Shown here: positions 1 to 9,000 of the stretch, one piece after another
Position numbering within the stretch: the stretch's first letter is position 1
Layout: every line of letters begins with the position of its first letter
Position numbers and translations under genes: made by a program
The notes under the pieces: model-generated
The model's database searches: none
Seen by the model: the letters and a program-made list of their open reading frames with translations, nothing else
Told to the model about the DNA's origin: nothing
NCBI GenBank assembly: GCA_028565635.1
Contig: JAOXYB010051378.1
Coordinates: forward strand, 1 to 11,663
From: Phoronis ovalis
Taxonomy: Eukaryota; Phoronida; Phoronidae
Length of the DNA stretch: 11,663 nt
Direction: 5' to 3'

Positions 1-547
1 TTAATAAGTATGATTCAGTTTTGGACTAAAATTTATGTTTGATATCTTTTTACTGAATTGAGATAAGATCGAATGAATATTTATGCAGAAAAATGTCTAT
101 TTCATTATTTTTTTGTACACTAGTTTTGATCCTGCAATCTCCTAAAGCTTCCCATTTTCTGAAAAAAGACTACCATAGGCAACAATTTTCGGTTTAATAA
201 TGCAGTCATAAACATGAGAAGTTAATTTTGTATGATTATTTCAAGAACAAGAGGGACTTGTATTTGGAATTTGCTTTGAATGTAATACTTACTGCAAACT
301 ATATTACGGTCATTGTATCATGACATTTTATTACACCAGTTACCAGTGAATGACCAGTGAATGTTTAGAGCCTGGTATAAAACCAGTAATTTTTTCTCCT
401 AGCGTAATATTAAGAAGAGATAGACAGCACTTATCACTTACCATTTTGTTGTTGCATACCTTATGAGAACGTTATTTAATGATATAACTTGCTGACATTA
501 TCGAAATGTTAAGATATTCATACAAAGGGTATGTTTAATCTTATGAT
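1..547. other. Non-coding, AT-rich, no gene seen
   Basis: No open frame with coding character is visible on either strand. Two splice-donor-like sites on the minus strand (near 290 and 435) were tested as ends of exons, and the frames tried run into stops. The only structure is a perfect 11-bp tandem duplication (ACCAGTGAATG) at 342-363. Confidence 0.6.
342..363. repeat. Perfect 11-bp tandem duplication
   Basis: ACCAGTGAATG occurs twice head to tail (342-352 and 353-363). Further ACCAGT words lie nearby at about 335 and 382. This is a minor slippage-type repeat with no evident function. Confidence 0.8.
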
Positions 548-664
548 AAAACAATGGGGTAGGTCCAGTATTTTTTCCAATTATCTGACTGACGTCATAT
601 TTGTTGAGCAGTTGGTATCTAGGTGAACCCAATTTATCCCACAGCAATCAAGCTACTTTTTTCT
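548..664 (+). repeat. Diverged interspersed repeat, copy A
   Basis: Positions 548-608 match 2109-2168 at roughly 52 of 60 aligned bases with one single-base gap, in the same orientation. Weaker similarity continues to about 664, where copy A has about 20 bases that copy B lacks. Copy A contains a perfect CRE palindrome TGACGTCA at 590-597. No reading frame is shared. The pair looks like two old copies of an unnamed interspersed element; I do not recognise the family. Confidence 0.7.
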
Positions 665-1269
665 TCAAAAGTGCCTCCCTTAAAATTAAAATAGGGTTGT
701 GAAACAGTCCTACTTTTTAAAAGAGAATTGGGTAACAAACTTAGTGATCAACTCAGTGCAGGGGAGGATAGCCTTAGAGTATTAGCCTTGATGGAGTTGA
801 TGCTTATCACAATGAAAGAACAGAACAGCTCAAACATCAAATAAATGTTACAACTTTGGGCCACAACTTTAGACAGCTTTGAATATTAATTCCTGGCCAA
901 AGCTTACTCATTAAACATAATTAGGAACATGGGCCTCAATCAAGGATATGAATGTTATCAACCCTAGATAACAGAAACCACAAACAAGTGATACTACATG
1001 GAAGAAGAGCCAAATACTTCTGAAGTTAGTGGGGAAGAAAACTAACTGAAAATATTGTTAAAATGTTCCATCTACATGTTAATTGAGAATAAAGCTAACC
1101 TGATAAGAACATTTTTTCAGCATAAAGCATAGATGGCACAATTGTAGTATTTATATCGTGTCACATGTTTTGTTGAAGTGTAGCATTATATATGTTTGTA
1201 TATTATTTCTCTGTACAGTGTTACTTATTGTTTAGTATGGGCATTATTTTTTCGCATGTATCATAAATA
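665..1269. other. Non-coding stretch, no gene seen
   Basis: Every frame is broken by frequent stops. Sequence from about 750 to 1110 is slightly less AT-rich and could be a decayed body of the element whose tail ends near 1306. No protein similarity is recognisable by eye. Confidence 0.4.
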
Positions 1270-1306
1270 ATTGTCTGAAATAAACATATATTATTATTAT
1301 TATTAT
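1270..1306 (+). mobile_element. Probable 3' tail of a decayed retroelement
   Basis: A canonical AATAAA signal (1279-1284) is followed within a few bases by a short (ATT)n run (about 1290-1305) and then a GATAGATA stretch. A polyadenylation signal running directly into a 3-bp microsatellite is a common 3' end of non-LTR retrotransposons and SINEs in invertebrates. The body upstream is not recognisable, so element type and 5' boundary are unknown. A chance microsatellite next to AATAAA is the alternative. Confidence 0.35.
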
Positions 1307-2108
1307 AGATAGATACTAAACCAGGGGTCCTCATATATTCCAAATTGACATAAATGATGGAAAGGTCAGAAAAAAATATTTAGGATTTGTGTTTGAGATA
1401 CCTAAATACATGGTGACAGTGTCCTAGTGTCAGCGACAATTTAGCGGGAACTGTTTCTCTCTAACAGAGAAACATATTTATTAATAAACAGTGTTAAATT
1501 TATAGTCATCCTGCTTTCACTCTTCAAACTAAATTTTTTTGTAAGTTTGACATTTTTCAATATTTTATATTAAAATTACTAACAATTTTTGAAAACAAAA
1601 TATCTATCTATTTTTTTAATGTCAGGTGTTGAGGTTGGTTGTGAACATTTTTGCAAATGAGAAACAAATATTCTTTTGCTCAGCACTTTCTGTTTCTTTC
1701 ACTTTGGTGGCATTTTTTGCAGCAATCTCTGCCTTCAACATTCATTTGTACTCATACAGGCCAGGTATGCAATACTTTAGTCTATAGCTAATCAAAAATT
1801 CATTCCCAGCACTGGCTGGAACCTCCAGACACTTTTATCTCAAAGCAAATACTATTTTATACTGACCAGACATGCCCTAACAAGGAGGTAATAAACCTCC
1901 AAGGTTGCGACAATTACGGATTACTAAATCAGTGTAAGTATGATCCAAATTTGTAACTTACAGTAAAAATTAAAAAGCAATAAAATTTCAACAATATGAA
2001 AATTATTTTTGTATCAGAAAATATAAATTCTTAAAATTCATCAGAATCATTACTTCCGAAACTTAATTGACAAATATAATACTAACACAAATAAAATGAC
2101 TTAATTTT
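1307..2108. other. Non-coding stretch
   Basis: No supported gene. A minus-strand fragment at 1608-1752 reads as a cysteine-rich peptide (CxxC followed by more Cys) with one in-frame stop; it is too short to assign. A weak GGAGGT/ACCTCC hairpin lies at 1884-1900. Confidence 0.5.
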
Positions 2109-2203
2109 AAAACAATGGGTAGGTCAACTATTTTCTCCAATTATGAGACTGATGTCATAGTTGTTGAGATCAATATGTCCTACAACAATTAATATACTTT
2201 TTT
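2109..2203 (+). repeat. Diverged interspersed repeat, copy B
   Basis: This is the second copy of the repeat at 548. The best-matching core is 2109-2168. The CRE palindrome of copy A is mutated here to TGATGTCA. Relative to copy A about 20 bases are missing after 2170, and a weak match resumes through about 2203 before an AT-rich run. Confidence 0.7.
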
Positions 2204-2943
2204 AAAATACATTTTAAAAATATATAAATTTAAATTACAAAATAAAATTTTGCATATTTTAAAAGTGCAACAAGGGTCTCAAACTTTAATTTCATGTATA
2301 TTACTTATTGTTTACAGCAGTTTAGAATATTCTTTACCAGCACTACATGCAGGTGAACCAGGGTTAATGTTATGAACATAAAGGCAATGAAATGGAAACT
2401 AGGTTGTAGTTTGAGCTAGACTTTGAACACCAATTAAATTCCTGAATAACTGCAAGGTATAACTTTCAGTTAGTACAAAGAAAGAAACTAATTTAGAGGA
2501 AACCACAGCTTTTTCAGAGTGATAAAGTTCAGGTTTTGTCTGTTAAATTAAACAAATATTGTTCATAATTTTCCCACTGAAAACATAATGCATAATAAAC
2601 TACATCTGCACAGATGAATATAAATTTATTTTTTAATGGCAGTTTTGTTTTGATTGTTTGTACTTGTAAATCAAGTGAGTCATATCTTGTTGTGTTTTGT
2701 GTTTTTATGGTTGTTTTTATTATTGTAACTTACAGTAAAATTATGTCTCATTTGATATTTGCTTGTTTAAATACATCAGTAGATTACACTATTAATGAAA
2801 CGCATAAAAAATGGTGAAATTTTTCAGTACCTGAATGTACATAAATCCTTATTTACATGTGCGACAGCAATTGCAATTTTTAAAAAATGCCATTTAGTTT
2901 TAAAGTATATTTTTCTTGTATGCCACTTGTGAAAATACTCAAA
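2204..2943. other. Non-coding AT-rich stretch
   Basis: Frames here are short and of low complexity. A minus-strand segment around 2735-2825 is preceded by an acceptor-like CATTCAG and followed by a GTAAGT donor. It was tested as the next exon of the gene starting at 3302, but that frame hits a stop before the donor, so it is not annotated. Confidence 0.5.
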
Positions 2944-2944
2944 A

Positions 2945-2976
2945 CCAACCAACCAACCAACCAACCAACCAACCAA
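2945..2976. repeat. (CCAA)8 microsatellite
   Basis: Eight uninterrupted CCAA units. They lie about 55 bp inside the intron that follows the exon ending at 3032 on the minus strand. Likely length-polymorphic. Confidence 0.95.
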
Positions 2977-3031
2977 GAAGCACTAAAAATATTGCTGTCT
3001 TATAAAGAAATATTATTTAAAAATAACTTAC

Positions 3032-3302
3032 CACATGTTGAGTACAGTTCTCCAATGGAGACTAAATTATTTTCTTTGATGAATCTATTCCACATTATTT
3101 TGGACACTTTAGATAAAGGATCATCATCATCGTAGTCATAATCCTCTTCAACTGGCGTGTGTTCACCGTGTAATGCTTTCTGTGCATTCCGAGCCAAAAT
3201 ATCCTCCGAAGATCCATGGTTAAAGTACATTAAATAAACGCTCATGAATGCAGCTGATATAAAAATGGTTGATACAAGTAGAGCCTTTTTGAAGCAACCC
3301 AT
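3032..3302 (-). CDS. First coding exon of an unidentified membrane/secreted protein (partial)
   Basis: I do not recognise this protein. The ATG (3302-3300) sits in a good animal start context (AAAATGG). The exon gives 90 codons plus one base and ends at a canonical donor (GTAAGT from 3031), so the following intron is phase 1. The N-terminus is MGCFKK, then a hydrophobic stretch at residues 7-27, either a type II signal-anchor or a signal peptide. Residues 28-50 are polar. Residues 52-61 form an acidic tract with Tyr55 and Tyr57 set among Asp/Glu, like tyrosine-sulfation sites of secretory proteins. Residues 63-91 look like the start of a folded domain and include Trp71 and Cys90. No Asn-X-Ser/Thr site is seen. 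The continuation past the donor quickly becomes intronic. No downstream exon was found in 1-3000, so the rest may lie beyond the window or be missed. The overlapping plus-strand frames are shadows. Confidence 0.5.
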
Positions 3303-3957
3303 TTTAAAAAAACAATATTTTCAATCTACAAGTGAATTCCCTTTGGAAGATTTAAGTAAATTGACTACTACTATAATGAAGTCTTTTGTCTTCAATAAGT
3401 TTTCTCACTTTGTTGCTTCACTGATTTCAAACACAGCCAAATATAGTAGGTAAATTTTCTTAAAGTTTTTAGTCATCTAAATTGTATAATTTAGTTTAAA
3501 ACTCTGCAGCTTGTAGATAAGCATGGGTTTTCCTTTGTTGCATGCACTCAGTCAGCTGATTGTGGTCATTAAACTGATCCTTGATGAAATATAAGTAGGA
3601 GTTATTTCATGTTACAGTTGAACTTTGGCTTTCTCTGCTTATAAATAGAAGCTTCCTCTTAAATTATAAACTTCAGTGCAGGAGCATTAACAACAATACA
3701 AATAGACCTGAAAGATGTGTCATGAGTTGCCTTATGGCCTCTGCAAATAAATGTTTCAATGCCACACTTCTTAACTTGAATGAAACTTTACTGGCACATT
3801 TCAGAAAACAACACTCCTTTGTGTAGCTGTTCATAAAAATTCTACCAAAACATCCTGAATTATAAGCTATTACTGGCAGATTAACAAGATTTTCTGTAAT
3901 TTATTACTTACTCAGCTGATTCAAAATAGGTCACAGCTGATCTGTACATGGTTGTTA

Positions 3958-4009
3958 CACTGAAATTGATAAGTGTGCTTAAACCCCCTGACACTTATCA
4001 CTTTTTGTG
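3958..4009. repeat. Hairpin with perfect 10-bp stem
   Basis: TGATAAGTGT (3967-3976) pairs perfectly with ACACTTATCA (3991-4000) across a 14-base loop containing CCCCC. Weaker pairing extends outwards (CAC and AAA against TTT and GTG). No function is assigned; it is shorter than a typical miRNA precursor. Confidence 0.6.
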
Positions 4010-5256
4010 TAAATATCACAGGGCACGTAGGTATTTTAAAAGCAAAGTAGCTTAAATTGCTTCTTTGTTTTTTTGCTGGATTAACTGACTTATAATGATT
4101 ACAATTCCAGGTATTAAACAAATAACACTAATTAAGAATTATGCAAACATGCTTTTTAAAGAAAATTTTACATGGGACTAATATTTTTATCATTGAGAAT
4201 TAGTTTTTAGAAATAACTTTAGCCTTTTGGAACTAAAACCTCTTGGAATGTTCTCTTTATAGTTAAAATATAAAACTATCATTTCTTGTGGCCTTTAGAA
4301 TTTACCTCTGATTTTATGGACTAGCCCAGATGCTTATTCTGCTTATTGCTAAGTCATAGTGCAAATAATAAAACTAATCATTACTATATAATATGCCAGC
4401 TAGGACACAGCAGAATTTTTTTATCATTGAAGGCAAGCATAACATATATTGAAGTGGGATGTACATTAGATTCAAATAATATTACAATATCTGCTTTTTA
4501 TATTTTCCATAATTACAAACTACAAAACTTTGCTGACGTGATTTTGGAATCTTTGGTACAAATAAGTACTAATTATTGTAAATTCAAAAAAATCCTTGTA
4601 GAATAAAACAAGCCATGTGAAATGCATGTTTTGAACTACCTACAGATCGATAGCAAACAGCAAATGACATTTAAACATAAATTACAAAATTAATTGAACA
4701 CAACAAATATAAAGTTGTATATCAATGTTTTATTACTGAATATCTGTTCATTCAGGTAGGTTATGGACTGATTCCAAAAATGGACTTTATCATCAGAAAG
4801 TAATTGAATTTTGTAGTGACACATTATTTATTATTACTACATTAAATCATACATGACCTTTGAGCAACATTTGTTTGCAATTACTTTTACAACATGGCAA
4901 TATTGCTCAACTAAATGTATATCTGTCCATACTGCTTGTTTGATACCTTTAGCAATATCAACTGTAGGCACAAGTAAAACAAGTGATTGGTAGGAAAAAC
5001 TGCAAATAATTTATACCCACTTTTGAACTAAACTGAAACAAATTAGTATAAAATAATTGGATTGATATTATCTTCATTTATTATTTTTTGCCACTGCTGT
5101 AATTGGCTCGGTTGGCTGTTTTTATTATCAGTCCTCAGGACAAATTATTCAACAGAGTGGAGGGAAATTCTGTGATAAGTAAAATTTCAGTGCTAACAAA
5201 AGATATGTAAAGATGAGTGATTCCCTGAAGCCTGTACTTGTTGTCCCTTGTAATTA

Positions 5257-5285
5257 CTGTGATAAAGCAGTACAATGTATCACAG
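5257..5285. repeat. Small inverted repeat
   Basis: CTGTGATA (5257-5264) and TATCACAG (5278-5285) are perfect inverted 8-mers with a 13-base loop. Such a short stem can occur by chance in AT-rich DNA. Confidence 0.5.
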
Positions 5286-5546
5286 GCATCAAAGGCATTG
5301 TATTTTTTAACAAATAGCTAATATATCACCTATTTGTGTTTACCTAAACTTTTATCCAGTAGGTGAAGTCCAAGTTATATCTTCCACACAGTAATCTAGT
5401 TAAGACAAAGGTTCACAGCATATGATGGCATTAACAAAACTAACTTTTATATTTGATACCTACTTATTGTACTACTATTACCTCTGTTGCCAGTTTCAGT
5501 AAAATTTTGCAAAATGTAAATTAGATATAAATTTCTAGTTCTTTGC

Positions 5547-5552
5547 TTTAAT
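5547..5552 (-). terminator. CHTF8: Candidate CHTF8 polyadenylation signal ATTAAA
   Basis: Reading the minus strand downstream of the CHTF8 stop (5803), this is the first AATAAA or ATTAAA found, about 250 bases on. That gives a 3' UTR of ordinary length. The choice rests on position and motif only. Confidence 0.3.
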
Positions 5553-5563
5553 GTAATGACGTC

Positions 5564-5580
5564 GTCAACTTGGAGTTGAC
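5564..5580. repeat. Short palindrome beside a CRE-like site
   Basis: GTCAACT and AGTTGAC are perfect inverted 7-mers separated by TGG, directly after TGACGTC (5557-5563). It would lie in the 3' UTR of CHTF8 if the proposed polyadenylation signal is right. No function is claimed. Confidence 0.5.
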
Positions 5581-5802
5581 ATTTTGTAATTTGCAATCTG
5601 ATTAACTTGCACCAGTTCGATAATCCCAAGCAAAAAATTAAATAGTTTTACTTTTTGCTAAAATTACATATTTCTACTATAGTTCATATTCCTGGTATTC
5701 ACTCAGTTCACGTGACATTTCACAAGATTCTTTACAATTTTTGAATGCATGACAATACTTTTTACAATCTATACCTATTGTCCTTGTATACAATCCATAT
5801 TT

Positions 5803-6048
5803 TCATACTTTTTTTGGTACATTCGCAATAATAGGTTTAGGTCTTGTTTTGAAAACAATTTTCTTTTTGATAAATGCTTTAACTATGAAATGAATGCTGT
5901 TAAAATCCTCATCTGTTTCCATGGTATTGCTATCACTTCCTATTTCTTTGTCTTTTTGTTTATTCTTTGTTACAACTGCAAAAGGCTTCTCTAAATTATT
6001 TACTTTTCCATATAAAATGTGGTGTCCAATAATTAAAATTGGAATTCC
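5803..6048 (-). CDS. CHTF8: CHTF8 coding exon 3 (C-terminal)
   Basis: The acceptor is CTCTTACAG, followed by GGA ATT CCA (Gly-Ile-Pro) in phase 0. The exon encodes residues 49-129 and the TGA stop (5805-5803). The frame stays open for 22 codons upstream of the acceptor, but those codons are intronic: family homology begins exactly at GIP. The plus-strand frame over this region is a shadow. Confidence 0.95.
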   Translation of the reverse strand, partial: GIPILIIGHHILYGKVNNLEKPFAVVTKNKQKDKEIGSDSNTMETDEDFNSIHFIVKAFIKKKIVFKTRPKPIIANVPKKV

Positions 6049-9000
6049 CTGTAAGAGGTAAAAAATACTTGCTGCTGATGTTTTGAAATTCTGACACTGT
6101 AATTTTCGTAACAAGCAAATACACTATTTGCATGCACTTGTTGGTGTAATCGGTTGCAAGCCTAAGCATCTACACAAATGCCACGCTTTGAGAATAAACA
6201 AACACATAGCTCTACATGCATTCCCACAATTCATTCACAAAATACAGAATTGTGAACAGTTTAGTATCTCAACTGTCTATTGACTATATTAATACCATTT
6301 AACAAGAACCAGCTTCAAAAAGAAGCCCTCATGAGTTAGCATGCTACAGCTGGGCATGAGGCTAACATTTGAGTTTATTGTTATCCATGTCACACTAGAT
6401 GTCTTCAAAATCATTGAGCTAAGTTTGTTGGTTGAAAGCAGTAAGTATATTTAAAAAAATTCAAATTTTCAAAATTCCATCCTTCCTTAACCTGATTATT
6501 GCTAAGTCAAGACAATATCCCGGTCAGTTGCATTTGCATAATAAATTCTGTACTTCACACATAAAAAAGCTGACAGATTGAATTTGCATGTCAACACTTA
6601 CTTTGCTTGTATAATGTAAGTCACCAATAAACTTCCCACCTAATGCCGTCTCATGCCTTGTCTCTAAGTCTCCTTGTAATTCAACGATGACCCATTCTGG
6701 ACAGCTATCTTGTGGACCAGGACTAAAACAAGAACAATATTCGATTTCTTTGCAAGTATCCAATTTGCAAGTGCAGAAAGCAAACCATGTATGAAGTCAG
6801 TATTCAAAGTGACACACACAAAATGCACAACTTACAGGAATTATCTTAATAAATCTTAAAATTAAAATTCACCGTGTACAATGAGCTAAAGTTGTTCATT
6901 AGCAGCTAATGCTACCATGCAAATGAGGAACAGATAACATTATCTAGACAAAATGCACCTTTATCAAATACAACCTAGGGCATTTAATTTTTTAGCATAT
7001 CTGATGGGCTTACAATATGTTAAGATATTTACTTTACACAATAGACTATTCACATGCACTTGAGGATATCGTTGTCAAACCCTTTTGAATGCTCCAGTTG
7101 TATAAAATTCCTAGTTCTTAAAAAAACCTGACTCTAAAAATGTATTAAATGGTGAAGTTTCATCAAAGCAATAAAAATATAAATAAGTGGTCGTTTTATA
7201 TGTATCGAAATACCAATATAAATTTCCTAGAGTAGCGAAAATTACATTTTTCTGCCTTTCGCTCAAGGCAAAGGAAGCACAAGAATGTAGTTTTGTGAAT
7301 AAATTGTGCAAGTGTACCAATAACTATGTCATTGTTCATTCACAAAATCTGACATGCTGGGCAGATTTGCATCTATGACTAGTGGCTCTATAAAGTGCAT
7401 GCAAACAACATGCTCTGCTGTAAAGTTGATGACTACTAGAATTAAACATTTGGAATATGTCATTTTTTAGGAACGCTTTTGTTTCACAAAACACTAACAA
7501 ATCTCGGATTTGTGCTACGCATAATTGAGTAAAATCAATGTACCGTAGTAGAAAAAAAACAGTAGTCACATTCCTTGATATATGCATTATTTTCTGTTTA
7601 CATATCTAGTGTTTCGTACCAGTGAGCTCTTCAACCAATTATTGCCATTTGGACCAGCAAGTTTTCGAACCAATGAGATGCCAGACCAGAGAACTCAAAT
7701 AAGTGACCATCAAAATCACAAGGTGTTGCACATGTGATCCTATATAAGTTGACTTAGTTGTTATATAGTCCCAGTCGGAAATCATCAATTTAGACAATCC
7801 CATTTTTCAGTGATGAAGCCTTGGGGTAGGTTTCTCGAAGCTATTTTACTTAATTTTAATGATAAACGTATCGTAAACTTAGACTTAAGATGCAATAAGT
7901 TTCGAGAAACCCACCCCAAGGAGTGTAGTCCTGGTTACATGTCCCTTTTAAGGCTTGCCTGCATGGAGCTGTAGTCCCAGGGAATGCTTCAAAAAATTTT
8001 GGTAGGGGTGTGCGACACAGGCTTAAACACCAGATTCCCTCAACTGTCCTGTCTCCTATCTCAAATAGGCTGAAGTTCGACTAGTCTTCACGCATGGCCA
8101 ACAGCATAATATCCATGCAATGGATGGAACCTTCAAGGTTTTACATTTTATGCTGATTTGTTGTTGAAGCTTTAAATTATCTAGATACCGTAGTATAAGA
8201 AGTGGAAAAGTCAAGGAATAGACAGAAGCAAAAATTTGGGTGGAATTCATTTAGATAGTTAAGAAAGTATGCGTTTTCGAACTTTAGCCTATTTGAGATA
8301 GCTAGGAGGCGGGCATGACTCCTACAGCAAGCTGTAGGCTGTCCACAGGTGTGTGTGCAGGACTATCCCGGGGGGGCGGTCAATATGAAAGTGGGTACGC
8401 ATGTTCCAACAAAATTTCGCGTGATAGAGTGTTACGTGCATAGGGTCTGTTTTTTTGGCTAAAATCACGAAAAGGGGTGATTTTTTTGAGGTGTGACACT
8501 TTCTAAGGGGTGTTGTTTGGAACTTTCACTTCGTTAGGGTAATCATTAAAATATCACTTCGTTAGGGGGTGCAAAAATGGTCAAGAAAACTTAATATGTT
8601 TACCAGAATGTGTATCAGTTCCCCGTCATATGAAAGTTACTTCCTGAATTGATGCTATTTTGAGAATGACCTTTTAAAACACAGCATACGATTGGTCAGG
8701 TCAGGGTTCAGGTATCACGTGATCCACTTCCTTAGGGTTGTATTTTTTGCAGAATTTCACTTCGTTACGGGCTTTTTTTGAAAGCAGTGTATTTGAAATA
8801 CACTCAGTGTATTTGAAAACCAGTTTATTTTAGTCAAACACCTGATCAACTCGGCTTATTTATTTAAAAGCCGGATCCTCTCTGCTAATTTGGTAAAAAA
8901 AAACCTGGATCCACTGCAACGGTGCATCCGTGTATAGGCAGAACCCAAAGTACTGCCCCCTGGGGCTATAATATCAAGGCTTTATATGTGTAAAACTTTA

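Larger units (their letters stand above)
3303..5546. other. Intergenic region between the orphan exon and CHTF8
   Basis: About 2.2 kb without a supported gene. Both flanking genes run on the minus strand, so it should hold the 5' region of the 3302 gene on its left and the end of CHTF8 on its right. Small hairpins occur at 3958-4009 and 5257-5285. A TATAAATA match at 3640-3647 on the plus strand has no gene after it. No protein-like frame is seen. Confidence 0.5.
6126..7372. promoter_or_regulatory. Cluster of five perfect octamer (POU-type) motifs
   Basis: Perfect octamers lie at 6126-6133, 6532-6539, 6582-6589 and 7365-7372 (ATTTGCAT) and at 6917-6924 (ATGCAAAT). I found none elsewhere in the window. 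Their flanking bases differ, so they are not copies of one repeat. The octamer is the classic site for POU-family factors. The sites flank CHTF8 exon 2 and could form an intronic enhancer. A CATTAGC/GCTAATG palindrome with paired TAAT cores lies at 6897-6911. Function is inferred from motif clustering alone. Confidence 0.35.
8367..8965. mobile_element. 599-bp non-autonomous element with G-rich ends and CTAT direct repeats
   Basis: The left end CCCGGGGGGGCGGT (8367-8380) matches the reverse complement of the right end (8965-8952, CCCCAGGGGGCAGT) at 11 of 14 positions. The element is bounded on both sides by CTAT (8363-8366 and 8966-8969), consistent with a 4-bp target-site duplication. Inside are two kinds of degenerate tandem unit and no transposase frame. 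From memory, elements opening with a CCCGGGGGGG run and holding TTAGGG-like degenerate tandem units are common in coral and other marine invertebrate genomes. The exact family is not identified. Confidence 0.5.

Noticed and set aside
1608-1752. Minus-strand cysteine-rich fragment resembling the C-terminal zinc-binding tail of piggyBac-type transposases
   Set aside because: It is only about 45 codons with an in-frame stop. Cysteine spacing does not clearly match, and no catalytic region or terminal repeats were found. A profile search would be needed.
1884-1900. GGAGGT/ACCTCC hairpin as a transposon end
   Set aside because: Only 6 bp pair, and the flanking bases do not extend the stem.
2735-2825. 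Next exon of the orphan membrane-protein gene
   Set aside because: Acceptor and donor look plausible, but the phase-1 frame meets a stop before the donor.
2887-3135. Plus-strand frame with Thr-Asn-Gln-Pro repeats
   Set aside because: The repeats are a translation of the (CCAA)8 microsatellite. The rest is antisense to the exon at 3032-3302.
3640-3647. TATAAATA as a TATA box
   Set aside because: On the plus strand with no gene downstream; expected by chance in DNA this AT-rich.
5749-5994. Plus-strand hydrophobic frame
   Set aside because: Antisense shadow of CHTF8 exon 3.
6524-6763. Open frame starting at Met 6763 as the CHTF8 start
   Set aside because: The first 13 codons lie in intron 1, with a TTTTAG acceptor at 6723-6728. 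They lack family similarity, while the exon at 9308 supplies the expected Met-Val-Gln start in phase.
7111-7587. Overlapping frames on both strands in intron 1
   Set aside because: No coding bias, no splice context on the frames and no recognisable similarity.
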